Source: Prosapia bicincta
Lineage: Eukaryota; Arthropoda; Insecta; Hemiptera; Cercopidae
Reading direction: 5' to 3'
NCBI GenBank assembly: GCA_036971475.1
Contig: JBAIZL010000002.1
Location: 171,118,024-171,182,023, forward strand
DNA: 64,000 nt
The notes below the pieces were generated by a model that ran no database searches, was not told the DNA's origin, and saw only the letters and a program-made list of their open reading frames with translations. Positions 12,712 to 23,811 of this stretch are shown here, piece by piece. The translations under genes were made by a program, and so were the position numbers. Numbering within the stretch: position 1 is the stretch's first letter; each line of letters starts with the position of its first letter.

Positions 12712-13989
12712 GTAATGCTTGATTCACACTCAAAGTCAATTATATGGGTTGTTGTATCAATACTTAACTTTAAAAGCTTTTAGAACTACTTATTTAGTGT
12801 CTTAATTTGTAATTACTTGTATTTATTATTTAACAAATAAGTATAAAAAATTTGTACAGGGCTCTTTAATGTTCAGGCCTGGTAAATTTAGATTTTTTTT
12901 TTTATTGGACCATGTGAATACATAACAAAATATGGCTGAAAAGAAAGGTGTAACATTAACAAGTTCAACTTGCTCAATTACTAATAGGAACTCAGATGTA
13001 TCATTTGCTCAAAAAAAGGTAATTTAGATATTAGATTTCACCTTGTCCAATCTTAGACTTGATTAAAACAGTCCAAGTTATACTTTTCTCTAGAAATAGG
13101 TTATGGTTTATCTTTTAACCCTAGATTACTTATGTCTAAATTTTGTCACAAGATTACTTATGTAGCATCAGTTTGAATACTCAAAATAATGTTTTTTTTT
13201 TATTAATGTGTTGAATATTATAATATACTATACTTCTTTAGCGCTTTGAAAAAAATGTTATAGTAGCTATGCATCTTACTATTAGAAAGAAAAATATTAA
13301 TTACCATGACTGTGTTTAATGGAATAGTAAAACACAAATGTTTTAAAAAACTCTTTTTAGAATAATGTTAAACACATTTTATTTACAGAAAACACAAAAT
13401 GTAAGAAACGAATGATTTGTAGAACAGGTTTTTAATAAAATTAAAGAATTAAAAAAAATATGTATAGAGAATACAATCATGAGAAAAGTCACACGGTCAC
13501 TTATGTATCGTCAAAATGACAATGCAAGCTCTGTTTCACCAAGATGCATGCAGACTTTAGCGCCGAAACTGTGCATCTTACATCGGACGAAAGTACAGGG
13601 AAGATGAATGCACGCATTTGTCAAATATATCAATTTTTTAAATGGAGCGTCGTCATTTTGAGGAGGTATAAGTGATCTAGGTTTAATATAGTAGACTCTC
13701 GATTATCCATGTTATTGGTTATGTGGCAACCATGGATAAGCTTACAACAAACTGGATGCCAGCCTTAGCTTTAGCTTTCTTTAGTGAAGAGTCCCACGTA
13801 TCATAGCAAGAGTCTAATAATTAGTCCTGCTCAGGATTTTCAACATGTCTCCATTCAGAAACAAATCCTTGTTTCAAGCCAGAGACGAGAATACCCAAAT
13901 AGGTTGAAGGTTTTGTTTTGGAATGCAATACAACAAAGTATTAAATCAATTTGGCTCAAGTTTGTTTACTCAAAAGCTTACTTACTTAC

Positions 13990-14440
13990 TAGCCAACGCC
14001 CACCCTTGGCAGTTAAGCCATTTGGCGACGCACTGACCAGTAGAGATGGGCCTCCCTGAAGATGGGACTGTTGTAATCCTGGGCCCGGTCCAGGGCTGTG
14101 CAATCATTAAGGTCTTCGGCATTTATACCACACAGCAGACACTCCGGGGTCAGTAGCACATGAATGCGGTGGAGGTGCGCAGCAAGGTAATCATGACCGG
14201 TCTTCAATCTGAAAGCTTCAAAGCTAACAGATCAGGGCAAGTTTTGCTCAATTGGTCTACTCATCACAAGACTTTCCCACCGTTTTCCTGCTGAGAGCTC
14301 CCTCAATCGACCGTGATTCCATTTTTTGGTGGACGTCTTTATTAGGGACCTGGAGGAATGTAGTGAACTCAGATACTCGGGCTGAGGGAGGCTTGTTCCC
14401 TGCTTGGGCAGTTGATCAGCCTTTTCATTGCCAGTGATGT
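13990..14440 (-). mobile_element. 3' end of a non-LTR retrotransposon (RNase H tail)
   Basis: Reading from 14440 leftwards, one frame gives TGNEKADQLPKQGTSLPQPE, the GNExAD-x-L-x-K signature at the end of an RNase H domain in Jockey/I-type elements. After a stop, the same region gives LKTGHDYLAAHLHRI and then a Cys-containing zinc-binding-like tail, PECLLCGINAEDLNDCTALD. This order (RNase H, GH-x-L-x-x-H-L-x-R-I, CxxC) is typical of the C-terminus of arthropod non-LTR polyproteins. It is broken by at least one stop and truncated on both sides, so it is a dead 5'-truncated copy lying antisense to the host gene. Confidence 0.8.
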
Positions 14441-14836
14441 TTACTCAAAAACAACTTACTATTCTGGAGTTTGTGGGGTGGCTGTGAAGACCCATCTAGC
14501 CAAGATATAACAAATGCAATCAGTGCCACTTCGTCTGGGCCTGGGTTACACAATGATCACACCAGTAGCAGAAATAGACACCAAACTAGGCATTGTGACA
14601 ATTGATCTATACATAGCCAAACTAAGATTGGCAAAATATTTTAAAATCAATTCTTTGCTTATGGAGCACCCTCTCAATGTTATCCTTACCAAACCAGTTA
14701 ATCAAGCCAGCCGAATGTCATCTTTGTTACCAGACAGTAGGCCTAAGGTTACTCAAACTGCTGAGGGATGAATCGCCCACCACTTAGCCGGGAGTTATGT
14801 TGGTCACAGATTTACCCTATGGACAGGCTAAAAAAA

Positions 14837-15019
14837 ATAATAATTAAACAACAATAACCCTTGCTATAAATATTTAAAGACCCTTGATACACATTTTGCT
14901 AACACTGTTAGCGTTATCAGACAACATGTTTTTAACCTTCTGTTGATGCTAACAGTGTTGGAAAAATTTACATCAAGGGTGTTTATTTATAGCAAGGGTT
15001 ATTGTTTGATTATTATAAT
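14837..15019. mobile_element. foldback MITE (~155-183 bp)
   Basis: ACAATAACCCTTGCTATAAA at 14851 pairs with TATAGCAAGGGTTATTGT ending at 15005. Weaker pairing extends outward (TAATTAAACA / TGTTTGATTA). Inner segments also pair: ACCCTTGAT/ATCAAGGGT and AACACTGTTAGC/GCTAACAGTGTT. The whole unit can form one long imperfect hairpin. Non-coding. Confidence 0.8.
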
Positions 15020-15289
15020 TACGCTACTGTGCTCCATATAGATTTTGAGGCTAAAGAGAACCAACTGGAGATCCTTAGATGGGAGTCCATGGCCATGTTG
15101 TATGGACAGTACATCTACTATAACAAAATATTGATGGATGATTCAAAAGATTTGAGTAGATTAGGGTCAGGAGCAGGGTACTTCAACCAGGCCATGAGGG
15201 CATATTTCTACATACCAGTGAAATGTTACTTATGAAATGATCAGAAATCCTTGCCATTAATGCAGCTTTCACAAGATGCTTCTCAGTTT

Positions 15290-18200
15290 TAAATGATAAC
15301 ATATGTATCTCGACCAAGTCCATGTCTGCCCTCTAAGCAATGGCCAAGCATAACATATGTATCTCGGCCAAGTCCATGTCTCCCCTCTAAGCAATGGCCA
15401 AGCATAACATATGTATCTCGACCAAGTCCATGTCTGCCCTCTGAGCAATGGCCAAGCATAACATATGTATCTCGGCCAAGTCCATGTCTGCCCTCTAAGC
15501 AATGGTCAAGCATAACATATGTATCTCGACCAAGTCCTTGTCTGCCCTCTAAGCAATGGCCAAGCATAACATATGTATCTCGACCAAGTCCATGTATGCC
15601 CTCTAAGCAATGGCCAAGCATAACATATGTATCTCGACCAAGTCCATGTATGCCCTCTAAGCAATGGCCAAGCATTACATATGTATCTCGGCCAAGTCCA
15701 TGTCTGCCCTCTAAGCAATGGCCAAGCATAACATATGTATCTCGACCAAGTCCATGTCTGCCCTCTAAGCAATGGTCAAGCATAACATATGTATCTCGGC
15801 CAAGTCCATGTCTGCCCTCTAAGCAATGGCCAAGTATAACATATGTATCTCGACCAAGTCCATGTCTGCCCTCTAAGCAATGGCCAAGCATAACATATGT
15901 ATCTCGGCCAAGTCCATGTCTGCCCTCTAAGCAATGGCCAAGCATAACATATGTATCTCGGCCAAGTCCATGTCTGCCCTCTAAGCAATGGCCAAGCATA
16001 ACATATGTATCTCGGCCAAGTCCATGTCTGCCCTCTAAGCAATGGCCAAGCATAACATATGCATCTCGGCCAAGTCCATGTCTGCCCTCTAAGCAATGGC
16101 CAAGCATAACATATGTATCTCGACCAAGTCCATGTCTGCCCTCTAAGCAATGGCCAAGCATAACATATGTATCTCGGCCAAGTTCATGTCTGCCCTCTAA
16201 GCAATGGCCAAGCATAACATATGTATCTCTACCAGGTCCATGTCTGCCCTCTAAGCAATGGCCAAGCATAACATATGTATCTCGACCAAGTCCATGTCTG
16301 CCCTCTAAGCAATGGCCAAGCATAACATATGTATCTCGCCCAAGTCCATGTCTGCCCTCTAAGCAATGGCCAAGCATAACATATGTATCTCGAACAAGTC
16401 CATGTCTGCCCTCTAAGCAATGGCCAAGCATAACATATGTATCTCGACCAAGTCCATGTCTGCCCTCTAAGCAATGGCCAAGAATATAATATGTATCTCA
16501 GCCAAGTCCATGTCTGCCCTCTAAGCAATGGTCAAGCATAACATATGTATCTCGACCAAGTCCATGTCTGCCCTCTAAGCAATGGCAAAGCATAACATAT
16601 GTATCTCGACCAAGTCCATGTCTGCCCTCTAAGCAATGGCCAAGCATAACATATGTATCTCGGCCAAATCCATGTCTGCCCTCTAAGCAATGGCCCAGCA
16701 TAACATATGTATCTCGAGCAAGTCCATGTCTGCCCTCTAAGCAATGGCCAAGCATAACATATGTATCTCGGCCAAGTCCATGTCTGCCCTCTAAGCAATG
16801 GAAAAGCATAACATATGTATCTCGGCCAAGTCCATGTCTACCCTCTAAGCAATGGCCAAGCATAACATATGTATCTCGGCCAAGTCCATGTCTGCCCTCT
16901 AAGCAATGGCCAAGCATAACATATGTATCTCGACCAAGTCCATGTCTGCCCTCTAAGCAATGGCCAAGCATAACATATGTATCTCGGCCAAGTTCATGTC
17001 TGCCCTCTAAGCAATGGCCAAGCATAACATATGTATCTCTACCAAGTCCATGTCTGCCCTCTAAGCAATGGCCAAGCATAACATGTGTATCTCGACCAAG
17101 TCCATGTCTGCCCTTTAAGCAATGGCCAAGCATAACATATGTATCTCGGCCAAGACCATGTCTGCCCTCTAAGCAATGGCCAAGCATAAAATATGTATCT
17201 CGGCCAAGTCCATGTATGCCCTCTAAGCAATGGCCAAGCATAACATATGTATCTCGACCAAGTCCATGTCTGCCCTCTAAGCAATGGCCAAGCATAACAT
17301 ATGTATCTCGGCCAAGTCCATGTCTGCCCTCTAAGCAATGGTCAAGCATAACATATGTATCTCGACCAAGTCCATGTCTGCCCTCTAAGCAATGGTCAAG
17401 CATAACATATGTATCTCGACCAAGTCCATATCTGCCCTCTAAGCAATGGCCAAGCATAACATATGTATCTCGGCCAAGTCCATGTCTGCCCTCTAAGCAA
17501 TGGCCAAGAATATAATATGTATCTCAGCCAAGTCCATGTCTGCCCTCTAAGCAATGGTCAAGCATAACATATGTATCTCGACCAAGTCCATGTCTGCCCT
17601 CTAAGCAATGGCAAAGCATAACATATGTATCTCGACCAAGTCCATGTCTGCCCTCTAAGCAATGGCCAAGCATAACATATGTATCTCGGCCAAATCCATG
17701 TCTGCCCTCTAAGCAATGGCCCAGCATAACATATGTATCTCGAGCAAGTCCATGTCTGCCCTCTAAGCAATGGCCAAGCATAACATATGTATCTCGGCCA
17801 AGTCCATGTCTGCCCTCTAAGCAATGGAAAAGCATAACATATGTATCTCGGCCAAGTCCATGTCTACCCTCTAAGCAATGGCCAAGCATAACATATGTAT
17901 CTCGGCCAAGTCCATGTCTGCCCTCTAAGCAATGGCCAAGCATAACATATGTATCTCGACCAAGTCCATGTCTGCCCTCTAAGCAATGGCCAAGCATAAC
18001 ATATGTATCTCGGCCAAGTTCATGTCTGCCCTCTAAGCAATGGCCAAGCATAACATATGTATCTCTACCAAGTCCATGTCTGCCCTCTAAGCAATGGCCA
18101 AGCATAACATGTGTATCTCGACCAAGTCCATGTCTGCCCTTTAAGCAATGGCCAAGCATAACATATGTATCTCGGCCAAGACCATGTCTGCCCTCTAAGC

Positions 18201-19183
18201 AATGGCCAAGCATAAAATATGTATCTCGGCCAAGTCCATGTATGCCCTCTAAGCAATGGCCAAGCATAACATATGTATCTCGACCAAGTCCATGTCTGCC
18301 CTCTAAGCAATGGCCAAGCATAACATATGTATCTCGGCCAAGTCCATGTCTGCCCTCTAAGCAATGGTCAAGCATAACATATGTATCTCGACCAAGTCCA
18401 TGTCTGCCCTCTAAGCAATGGTCAAGCATAACATATGTATCTCGACCAAGTCCATATCTGCCCTCTAAGCAATGGCCAAGCATAACATATGTATCTCGGC
18501 CAAGTCCATGTCTGCCCTCTAAGCAATGGCCAAGCATAACATATGTATCTCGGCCAAGTTCATGTCTGCCCTCTAAGCAATGGCCAAGCATAACATATGT
18601 ATCTCTACCAAGTCCATGTCTGCCCTCTAAGCAATGGCCAAGCATAACATGTGTATCTCGACCAAGTCCATGTCTGCCCTTTAAGCAATGGCCAAGCATA
18701 ACATATGTATCTCGGCCAAGACCATGTCTGCCCTCTAAGCAATGGCCAAGCATAAAATATGTATCTCGGCCAAGTCCATGTATGCCCTCTAAGCAATGGC
18801 CAAGCATAACATATGTATCTCGACCAAGTCCATGTCTGCCCTCTAAGCAATGGCCAAGCATAACATATGTATCTCGGCCAAGTCCATGTCTGCCCTCTAA
18901 GCAATGGTCAAGCATAACATATGTATCTCGACCAAGTCCATGTCTGCCCTCTAAGCAATGGTCAAGCATAACATATGTATCTCGACCAAGTCCATGTCTG
19001 CCCTCTAAGCAATGGTCAAGCATAACATATGTATCTCGACCAAGTCCATATCTGCCCTCTAAGCAATGGCCAAGCATAACATATGTATCTCGGCCAAGTC
19101 CATGTCTGCCCTCTAAGCAATGGCCAAGCATAACATATGTATCTCGGCCAAGTCCATGTCTGCCCTCTAAGAAGTCTGCTTTT
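15290..19183. repeat. 54-bp minisatellite (~72 copies) with higher-order structure
   Basis: The unit is 54 bp: CATAACATATGTATCTCGGC followed by CAAGTCCATGTCTGCCCTCT and AAGCAATGGCCAAG. Because 54 is a multiple of 3, several frames stay open. On + the unit reads ITYVSRPSPCLPSKQWPS; on - it reads MLGHCLEGRHGLGRDTYV, with another minus frame reading WPLLRGQTWTW-(S/P)-RYICYA. A diagnostic variant (AGAATATAATATG) occurs at 16481 and 17507, exactly 1026 bp (19 units) apart. Another (CAAGCATAAAATATG) occurs at 17181, 18207 and 18747, spaced 1026 and 540 bp (10 units). It lies inside an intron, and I do not call a protein. Confidence 0.97.
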
Positions 19184-20815
19184 CAGAAATCATAATTGTA
19201 CAATTTTAAATTTCATATTTCTAAAAATATTTTCAATTGTTAAAACATGTAAGCAATGTATACTAGACCACTGTTTTCATTACGGGAGAGGCGTTTGTGG
19301 GTTATTTTTCTGTAATAAAATAATTCAACCACAAGTATACCACAGCATTTCTCAGTTTTTAGTAAAAAAATACTTCTTTTCTATTGTCAAACTGTGTAAC
19401 AGCCTCCTGGCAGATTTTCTCTATAACGTTAATATCTGACAATATTTCAACAAATTGGTCATTTTTGTCATTTTCAGATTCACATTTTGTGTCTTAGTTT
19501 GTTTCAATTTCATTGGTTTCTTCAGGTTAATCATATGCCAAACAGACTCGTTTTCATCAGAATCATCAGCTGATAGAATCTACAGCTGTCTAACATAATT
19601 TCCTGTAGGCTGTATCTCTTGAATTTCCCCCTTTTCCACCTAGCATTTTACGAATTCTCTCCTCTTCAAATAAAACAACATAAAATGTGAAACTTATATA
19701 AAAAAAATATACAACACTAAAATAATAACAACAACACATTAGGCTAATAATTTAACTCTACAAAGTCTTTTGTAATGTAAATAGCAGCGCACAAGGAACT
19801 CCGTACAAATAACTTACACAAAAGGGCGTTTACGGACTAATCCTCTGCAATCTGACAACGTGACATAGATTAAATTCACACTAAAGCTACGACGGAAAAA
19901 TTAACAAAAATAGGTTAGGCCGTTTCCTAGAAGCTGGGTGTGGAGTAATGAGCCGGAAATCAACTTCTGACAACTAGAAAGACATTTTCTTAACAAATAA
20001 TGATAAGTGCAGAGAAAAATTCCGCATGGGCCCTCTCGAAGGTTAAAGGTCGCTGATTCAGTCAGTAATAATAATAAAAAGAAGCTTAATGTACTTTTAC
20101 ACCCTTAAGATTAATTTAGTTGAAAAAATAAGTGCCTAGCCTCAATCTTGGACAAAAATTGGCAGATGAAATATAGCGTTGTCCATATTACCTTCTTATG
20201 CACTATAGGGCCTAACTCTACTCTGTTATCCTAAACCAGTTATAAAATATTAATCATCTAAAGGCAGTTTCATTTTTTTAAGGCTATTAAAAATATGAAC
20301 TAGTATTTTATCAGATTATGAAATGGTTAAGAGATACATATCTCTTGCATCCTAGAATAACAGATACAACTAAAAAAAGAATGACTTTTTAAGGGTTAAC
20401 AGTGGAGTTTTGAAACTAAATCTTTACCTGTTGATTGATCAAAACTAAGAAAGGGCTTTATTTTACAGCACTTGGTGGGAATTGCAATCTAATTTACAGT
20501 GGGATAAATAATAAGCATTAAGCTGAGTATGATACAGAAATATTCTGCAGTATGGGTCATTTCAGAAATAAATAAATACAATACGAATGAAATAAGGTTA
20601 AAGAAATTAGAACTGAATTAAGATAAAAAGAAAAGGTTTTTGGCTAGATTTTAAGTTTTAAATTTTAGCAAACATTTCAATAATGTAGTTTTAGTTTATG
20701 TTATTATTAATAGAATAGTAATATCTTATTTGTCTTATTCTTTAAGAGAATAATTTGTTTAAAATTTATATAAAATATAAGTTTTTAATTTTTACTAATT
20801 TAAAAAAATTTTCAG

Positions 20816-20982
20816 GTCCATTTCCATCGTCAGAAATGGCATATTGGTTTAAATTGGGTTATTTCACATTAAATTTACAACTACGCCGAGCTTGTGATGA
20901 GAGGTATGCACCACTTGGAGAACTTATATCTATCTTTGGATATGTTCCTTTTATGGGTAACTCAAACGTCCCACCGATCAAG
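20816..20982 (+). CDS. GIGYF: GIGYF exon: C-terminal part of the GYF domain
   Basis: Completes the GYF domain: GPFPSSEMAYWFKLGYF, then TLNLQLRRACDERYAPLGEL and ISIFGYVPFMGNSNVPPIK. It contains the defining GPF-x(4)-M-x(2)-W-x(3)-GYF core that forms the PPG-phi-binding face, followed by the RR-x-(C)-DE-x-(F/Y)-x-x-LG helix and G-x-VPF strand. Acceptor AATTTTCAG|GT. The donor is taken as ATCAAG|GTACCC (phase 0) because it alone joins the next exon in frame. An earlier GT (ATGG|GTAACT after 20956) would introduce a stop. Very high confidence for domain and gene. Confidence 0.97.
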
Positions 20983-21148
20983 GTACCCATCCATGAATTA
21001 AACTATGGTAAAAATTTCAATAGTGTGGCATGGATGTTTAAACACCATAATACTTGTGATATCAAAAAGCTAGACTATTGGATTTCTTATTAACAATTGG
21101 CTAAGTATACTTGCTTACTGAAAAAAATGTTCATTAATAATCTATAAG

Positions 21149-22131
21149 TACAGTAGAGCATCGAAAATCTGGATCAGTTAGGACCGGGACCTATCCGGAC
21201 TAGTGATTTAACCGGATTGTTAAACAGTCTGTAAACTACTGCGTATTATTGATATTTCATTAACTATAGTAGATTTAAATGCATTGAGTATTGTGTATGT
21301 TTGAATCAAACCAGGAATTATTATAAAATAGACATCATAGGACTTGAAAAATACAAAACAATTTATTGAAAGTGATATGTAGGGAAAAATTAATGGAAAG
21401 GGAAGAGTGGTGACGTTACACTTGAAAAATTTCTATTACAGATGAATAATAATATTAAAAGCATATTATATGGCAAATTAGCTAAAAATGAGGTTTAATA
21501 ATAAATTTTATTATTTTTCTGATTGGTTACAATACATGTTATTGGTTAGCATCCAGATCATACAAATCTGGTTACAATACGTGATATTAGTTAGTATGCA
21601 GATCATACAAATCTGGTTATAATACGCGTTTTGGTTAGCATGCAGATCATACAAATCTAGTTATAATACGTGTTATTGGTTAGCATGTAGATCATACAAA
21701 GCTGGTTATAATACGCGTTTTGGTTAGCATGCAGATCATACAAATCTGGTTATAATACGTGTTATTGGTTAGCATGTAGATCATACAAATCTGGTTACAA
21801 TACGTATTATTGGTTAGCGTGCAGGTCATACAAAGCTGGTTATAATACGCGTTTTGGTTAGCATGCAGATCATACAAATCTGGTTATAATACGTGTTATT
21901 GGTTAGCATGTAGATCATACAAATCTGGTTACAATACGTATTATTGGTTAGCATGTAGATCATACAAATCTGGTTACAATACGTATTATTGGTTAGCGTG
22001 CAGGTCATACAAATCTGGTTACAATATGTGTTATTGGTTAGCGTGCAGATCATACAAATCTATAAAAGTGATGGTGTCATGCATGCTGAAATCGGATTTG
22101 CAACGCCCTGGATTACTGATGCTCTACTGTA
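21149..22131. mobile_element. TA-flanked Tc1/mariner/pogo-type MITE
   Basis: Perfect terminal inverted repeats CAGTAGAGCATC (21151) and GATGCTCTACTG (ending 22129) are bordered by TA on both sides, the target duplication of Tc1/mariner/pogo transposons. No transposase is encoded. Its interior holds a 45-bp minisatellite (21523-22062), so internal expansion may account for much of its ~980-bp length. Confidence 0.85.
21523..22062. repeat. ~45-bp minisatellite inside the MITE (~12 copies)
   Basis: The unit is GATCATACAAATCTGGTTAC followed by AATACGTATTATTGGTTAGC and ATGTA, with 43- to 45-bp length variants (TACGCGTTTTGG against TACGTGTTATTGG). It makes a spurious minus-strand ORF rich in Met-Cys-Thr-Leu. 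Confidence 0.95.
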
Positions 22132-22351
22132 TTTAAGTATAATCTTATAATAGTAACACTTCTAAAGCTATTGCTGCTTGTATGGCATTTCACCTGATTT
22201 TTTGTGTGTTTAATGTTTTCAAAATTTTTATACAATTACGTATTCATATGACAAGATTTGTGTGTTTGGCTATCATTCATGTTGACTGTTATTATCTATA
22301 TGAATTTTATAATGAATTTAGGTAAGTTTAAGGTAAGGATAATAGCAATAG

Positions 22352-22506
22352 AAATGGATACAACAAACGACTTATAAAAAACATATGCTATAAAGTTACA
22401 AAAAAACCTAACCTTAACACAACACTACAACCAGAACACAAAAACCAAAATAGAAAAACCTACCTAAAATATAATTACACCAAAAACAAAATAGAAAAAA
22501 TAAAAG
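22352..22506 (+). mobile_element. PLE1 fragment
   Basis: Translates to a piece between RT and GIY-YIG of the PLE1 family: TKKPNLNTTLQPE followed by YLKYNYTKNKIEKIK, closely matching the intact frame at 26189-27604. It is interrupted at the right by a mariner end. Confidence 0.8.
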
Positions 22507-22806
22507 TATGAGGGTTATTCATAAAATGATCAAAAAAAACATGATTTTTAAACCTAGTCAGCTTTATTTTTGTTTTTAGTGTAATACATCATTCCCCATG
22601 TTATAGAATTCTGCCGCCAAACCTTTGAGGAATCGATTAACCTCTTCTTTGACTTCATATTCGGTACTGAAGCGTAAGCCACCCAAGTGTTCCTTAAATT
22701 TTGGCAATAAATGATCATCATTTGTGGCTAGGTTCGAACTGTAGGGGGAGGCACAGTAGTCCAGCATCCAATATTTGACAGCAGTTCTTGAGTCTGATGT
22801 GAGGCA
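22507..22806 (-). mobile_element. mariner transposase C-terminal fragment
   Basis: The minus strand gives SPYSSNLATNDDHLLPKFKE and HLGGLRFSTEYEVKEEVNRF, the conserved mariner segment after the second catalytic Asp (PYSPDL...D-x-H-LFP-x-L-K-x-x-L). The third catalytic Asp is present in the ND-D-H context. The left end reads TATGAGGGTTATTCATAAAATG, matching mariner-type terminal repeats and resembling the end of the copy at 34390-35290. The N-terminal two thirds are absent. Confidence 0.82.
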
Positions 22807-22978
22807 TTGCAACGGCCGCCATGCTCTTTCCCACTGTGCTCACCCTTTGTTGACTGGCTCCTAAGCGCAAACCCACCTACTGCGTCCGCTGCAAAGTAAG
22901 AATTTTGGCGAGCATTGCACAGCGTTTCTAGCTACGGCTAGGAGCGGCTCGTTTCAAAATTCTTGGCGGCCGTTGCAA
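22807..22978. mobile_element. 172-bp GC-rich MITE
   Basis: Perfect ends TTGCAACGGCCGCCA and TGGCGGCCGTTGCAA, with subterminal pairing (AGAATTTTGG / CAAAATTCTT). It is GC-rich in an AT-rich neighbourhood and directly abuts the mariner fragment. No coding capacity; superfamily unknown. Confidence 0.8.
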
Positions 22979-23811
22979 GTAGTAAGATTTTTGTTGTTGT
23001 TTGTAAGTTTGTGAAAAAATATTTTATTTTTTAATTTTATAATTAATTATTACTATGCATTGCACAGTATGCATTTCTTTAAAACATTTTTCTACATTTT
23101 CCAAATATTTAAATTACTTTGAAGACTAACGTTTTACCTATTTAATCTTCCTTTTCATTATATGAATAATTTATCTAATTCTTTTTAACATATCAACCTA
23201 AAATACAAGAAATATAAAAATTTTCATGCTTATTGAAGTTATACTTTTTTTTACACTCAACCCTTTCGGTCTAGCCTTTGTTTTTCAAAATCTATTTAAA
23301 CTCTTTTTCTAATTGAAAATTAAAAATCTCAGAACTACTTATTTTAATTTAACCTTGATTACTCTTGTACTTAAGTCTTGGCATATTGAAAACTCTAATC
23401 TCAAATCAAAATTTACTAACACTTACATTCATCAATTTTTAATTAACTACTCAAAGTTTACTTTTTAATATCCTTTTGTCTTTAACAGATCTTTACTATT
23501 TAACACTTATAGAATTTACTTTCTTTCTTTTTCATGAAATAAACAAGTTAAATTTATGACAAAACAACATAATAAAATTTATTTAGTAACATTTACTTTT
23601 ATCAATTTAAAATTTATTTACTCAAAGTTTTCTTTTTAATATTCTTTTGCATTTGACAATGCTTTACTCTTTAGCACTTATAGAATTTACTTCCTATCTT
23701 TTTCATGAAATAAAGTTAAATTTATGACAAAACAACATAAAAAAATTTTCTTATCCTAAGCACAAATTTATAATTTAATTTCAAAATCTTATAACTAAAC
23801 ATGAAAATAAT

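Larger units (their letters stand above)
12712..20815. other. 8.1-kb GIGYF intron splitting the GYF domain
   Basis: Contains, left to right: AT-rich sequence with no recognised feature (12712-13990), a non-LTR retrotransposon tail (13990-14440), unassigned sequence, a foldback element (14837-15019), the 54-bp array (15290-19183), and AT-rich sequence with nothing recognised (19184-20815). Open frames at 14514-14771 and 15002-15235 have no family I recognise. Confidence 0.75.

Noticed and set aside
13688..13740. TAGACTCTCGATTATCC as a transposon end
   Set aside because: It resembles pogo-type ends, but no inverted partner or transposase remnant was found nearby.
15293..19131. Long ORFs of up to 535 codons across the 54-bp array as genes
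   Set aside because: They exist because the repeat period is a multiple of three. Several frames on both strands are open at once, there is no start context or splice evidence, and the array lies inside a GIGYF intron.
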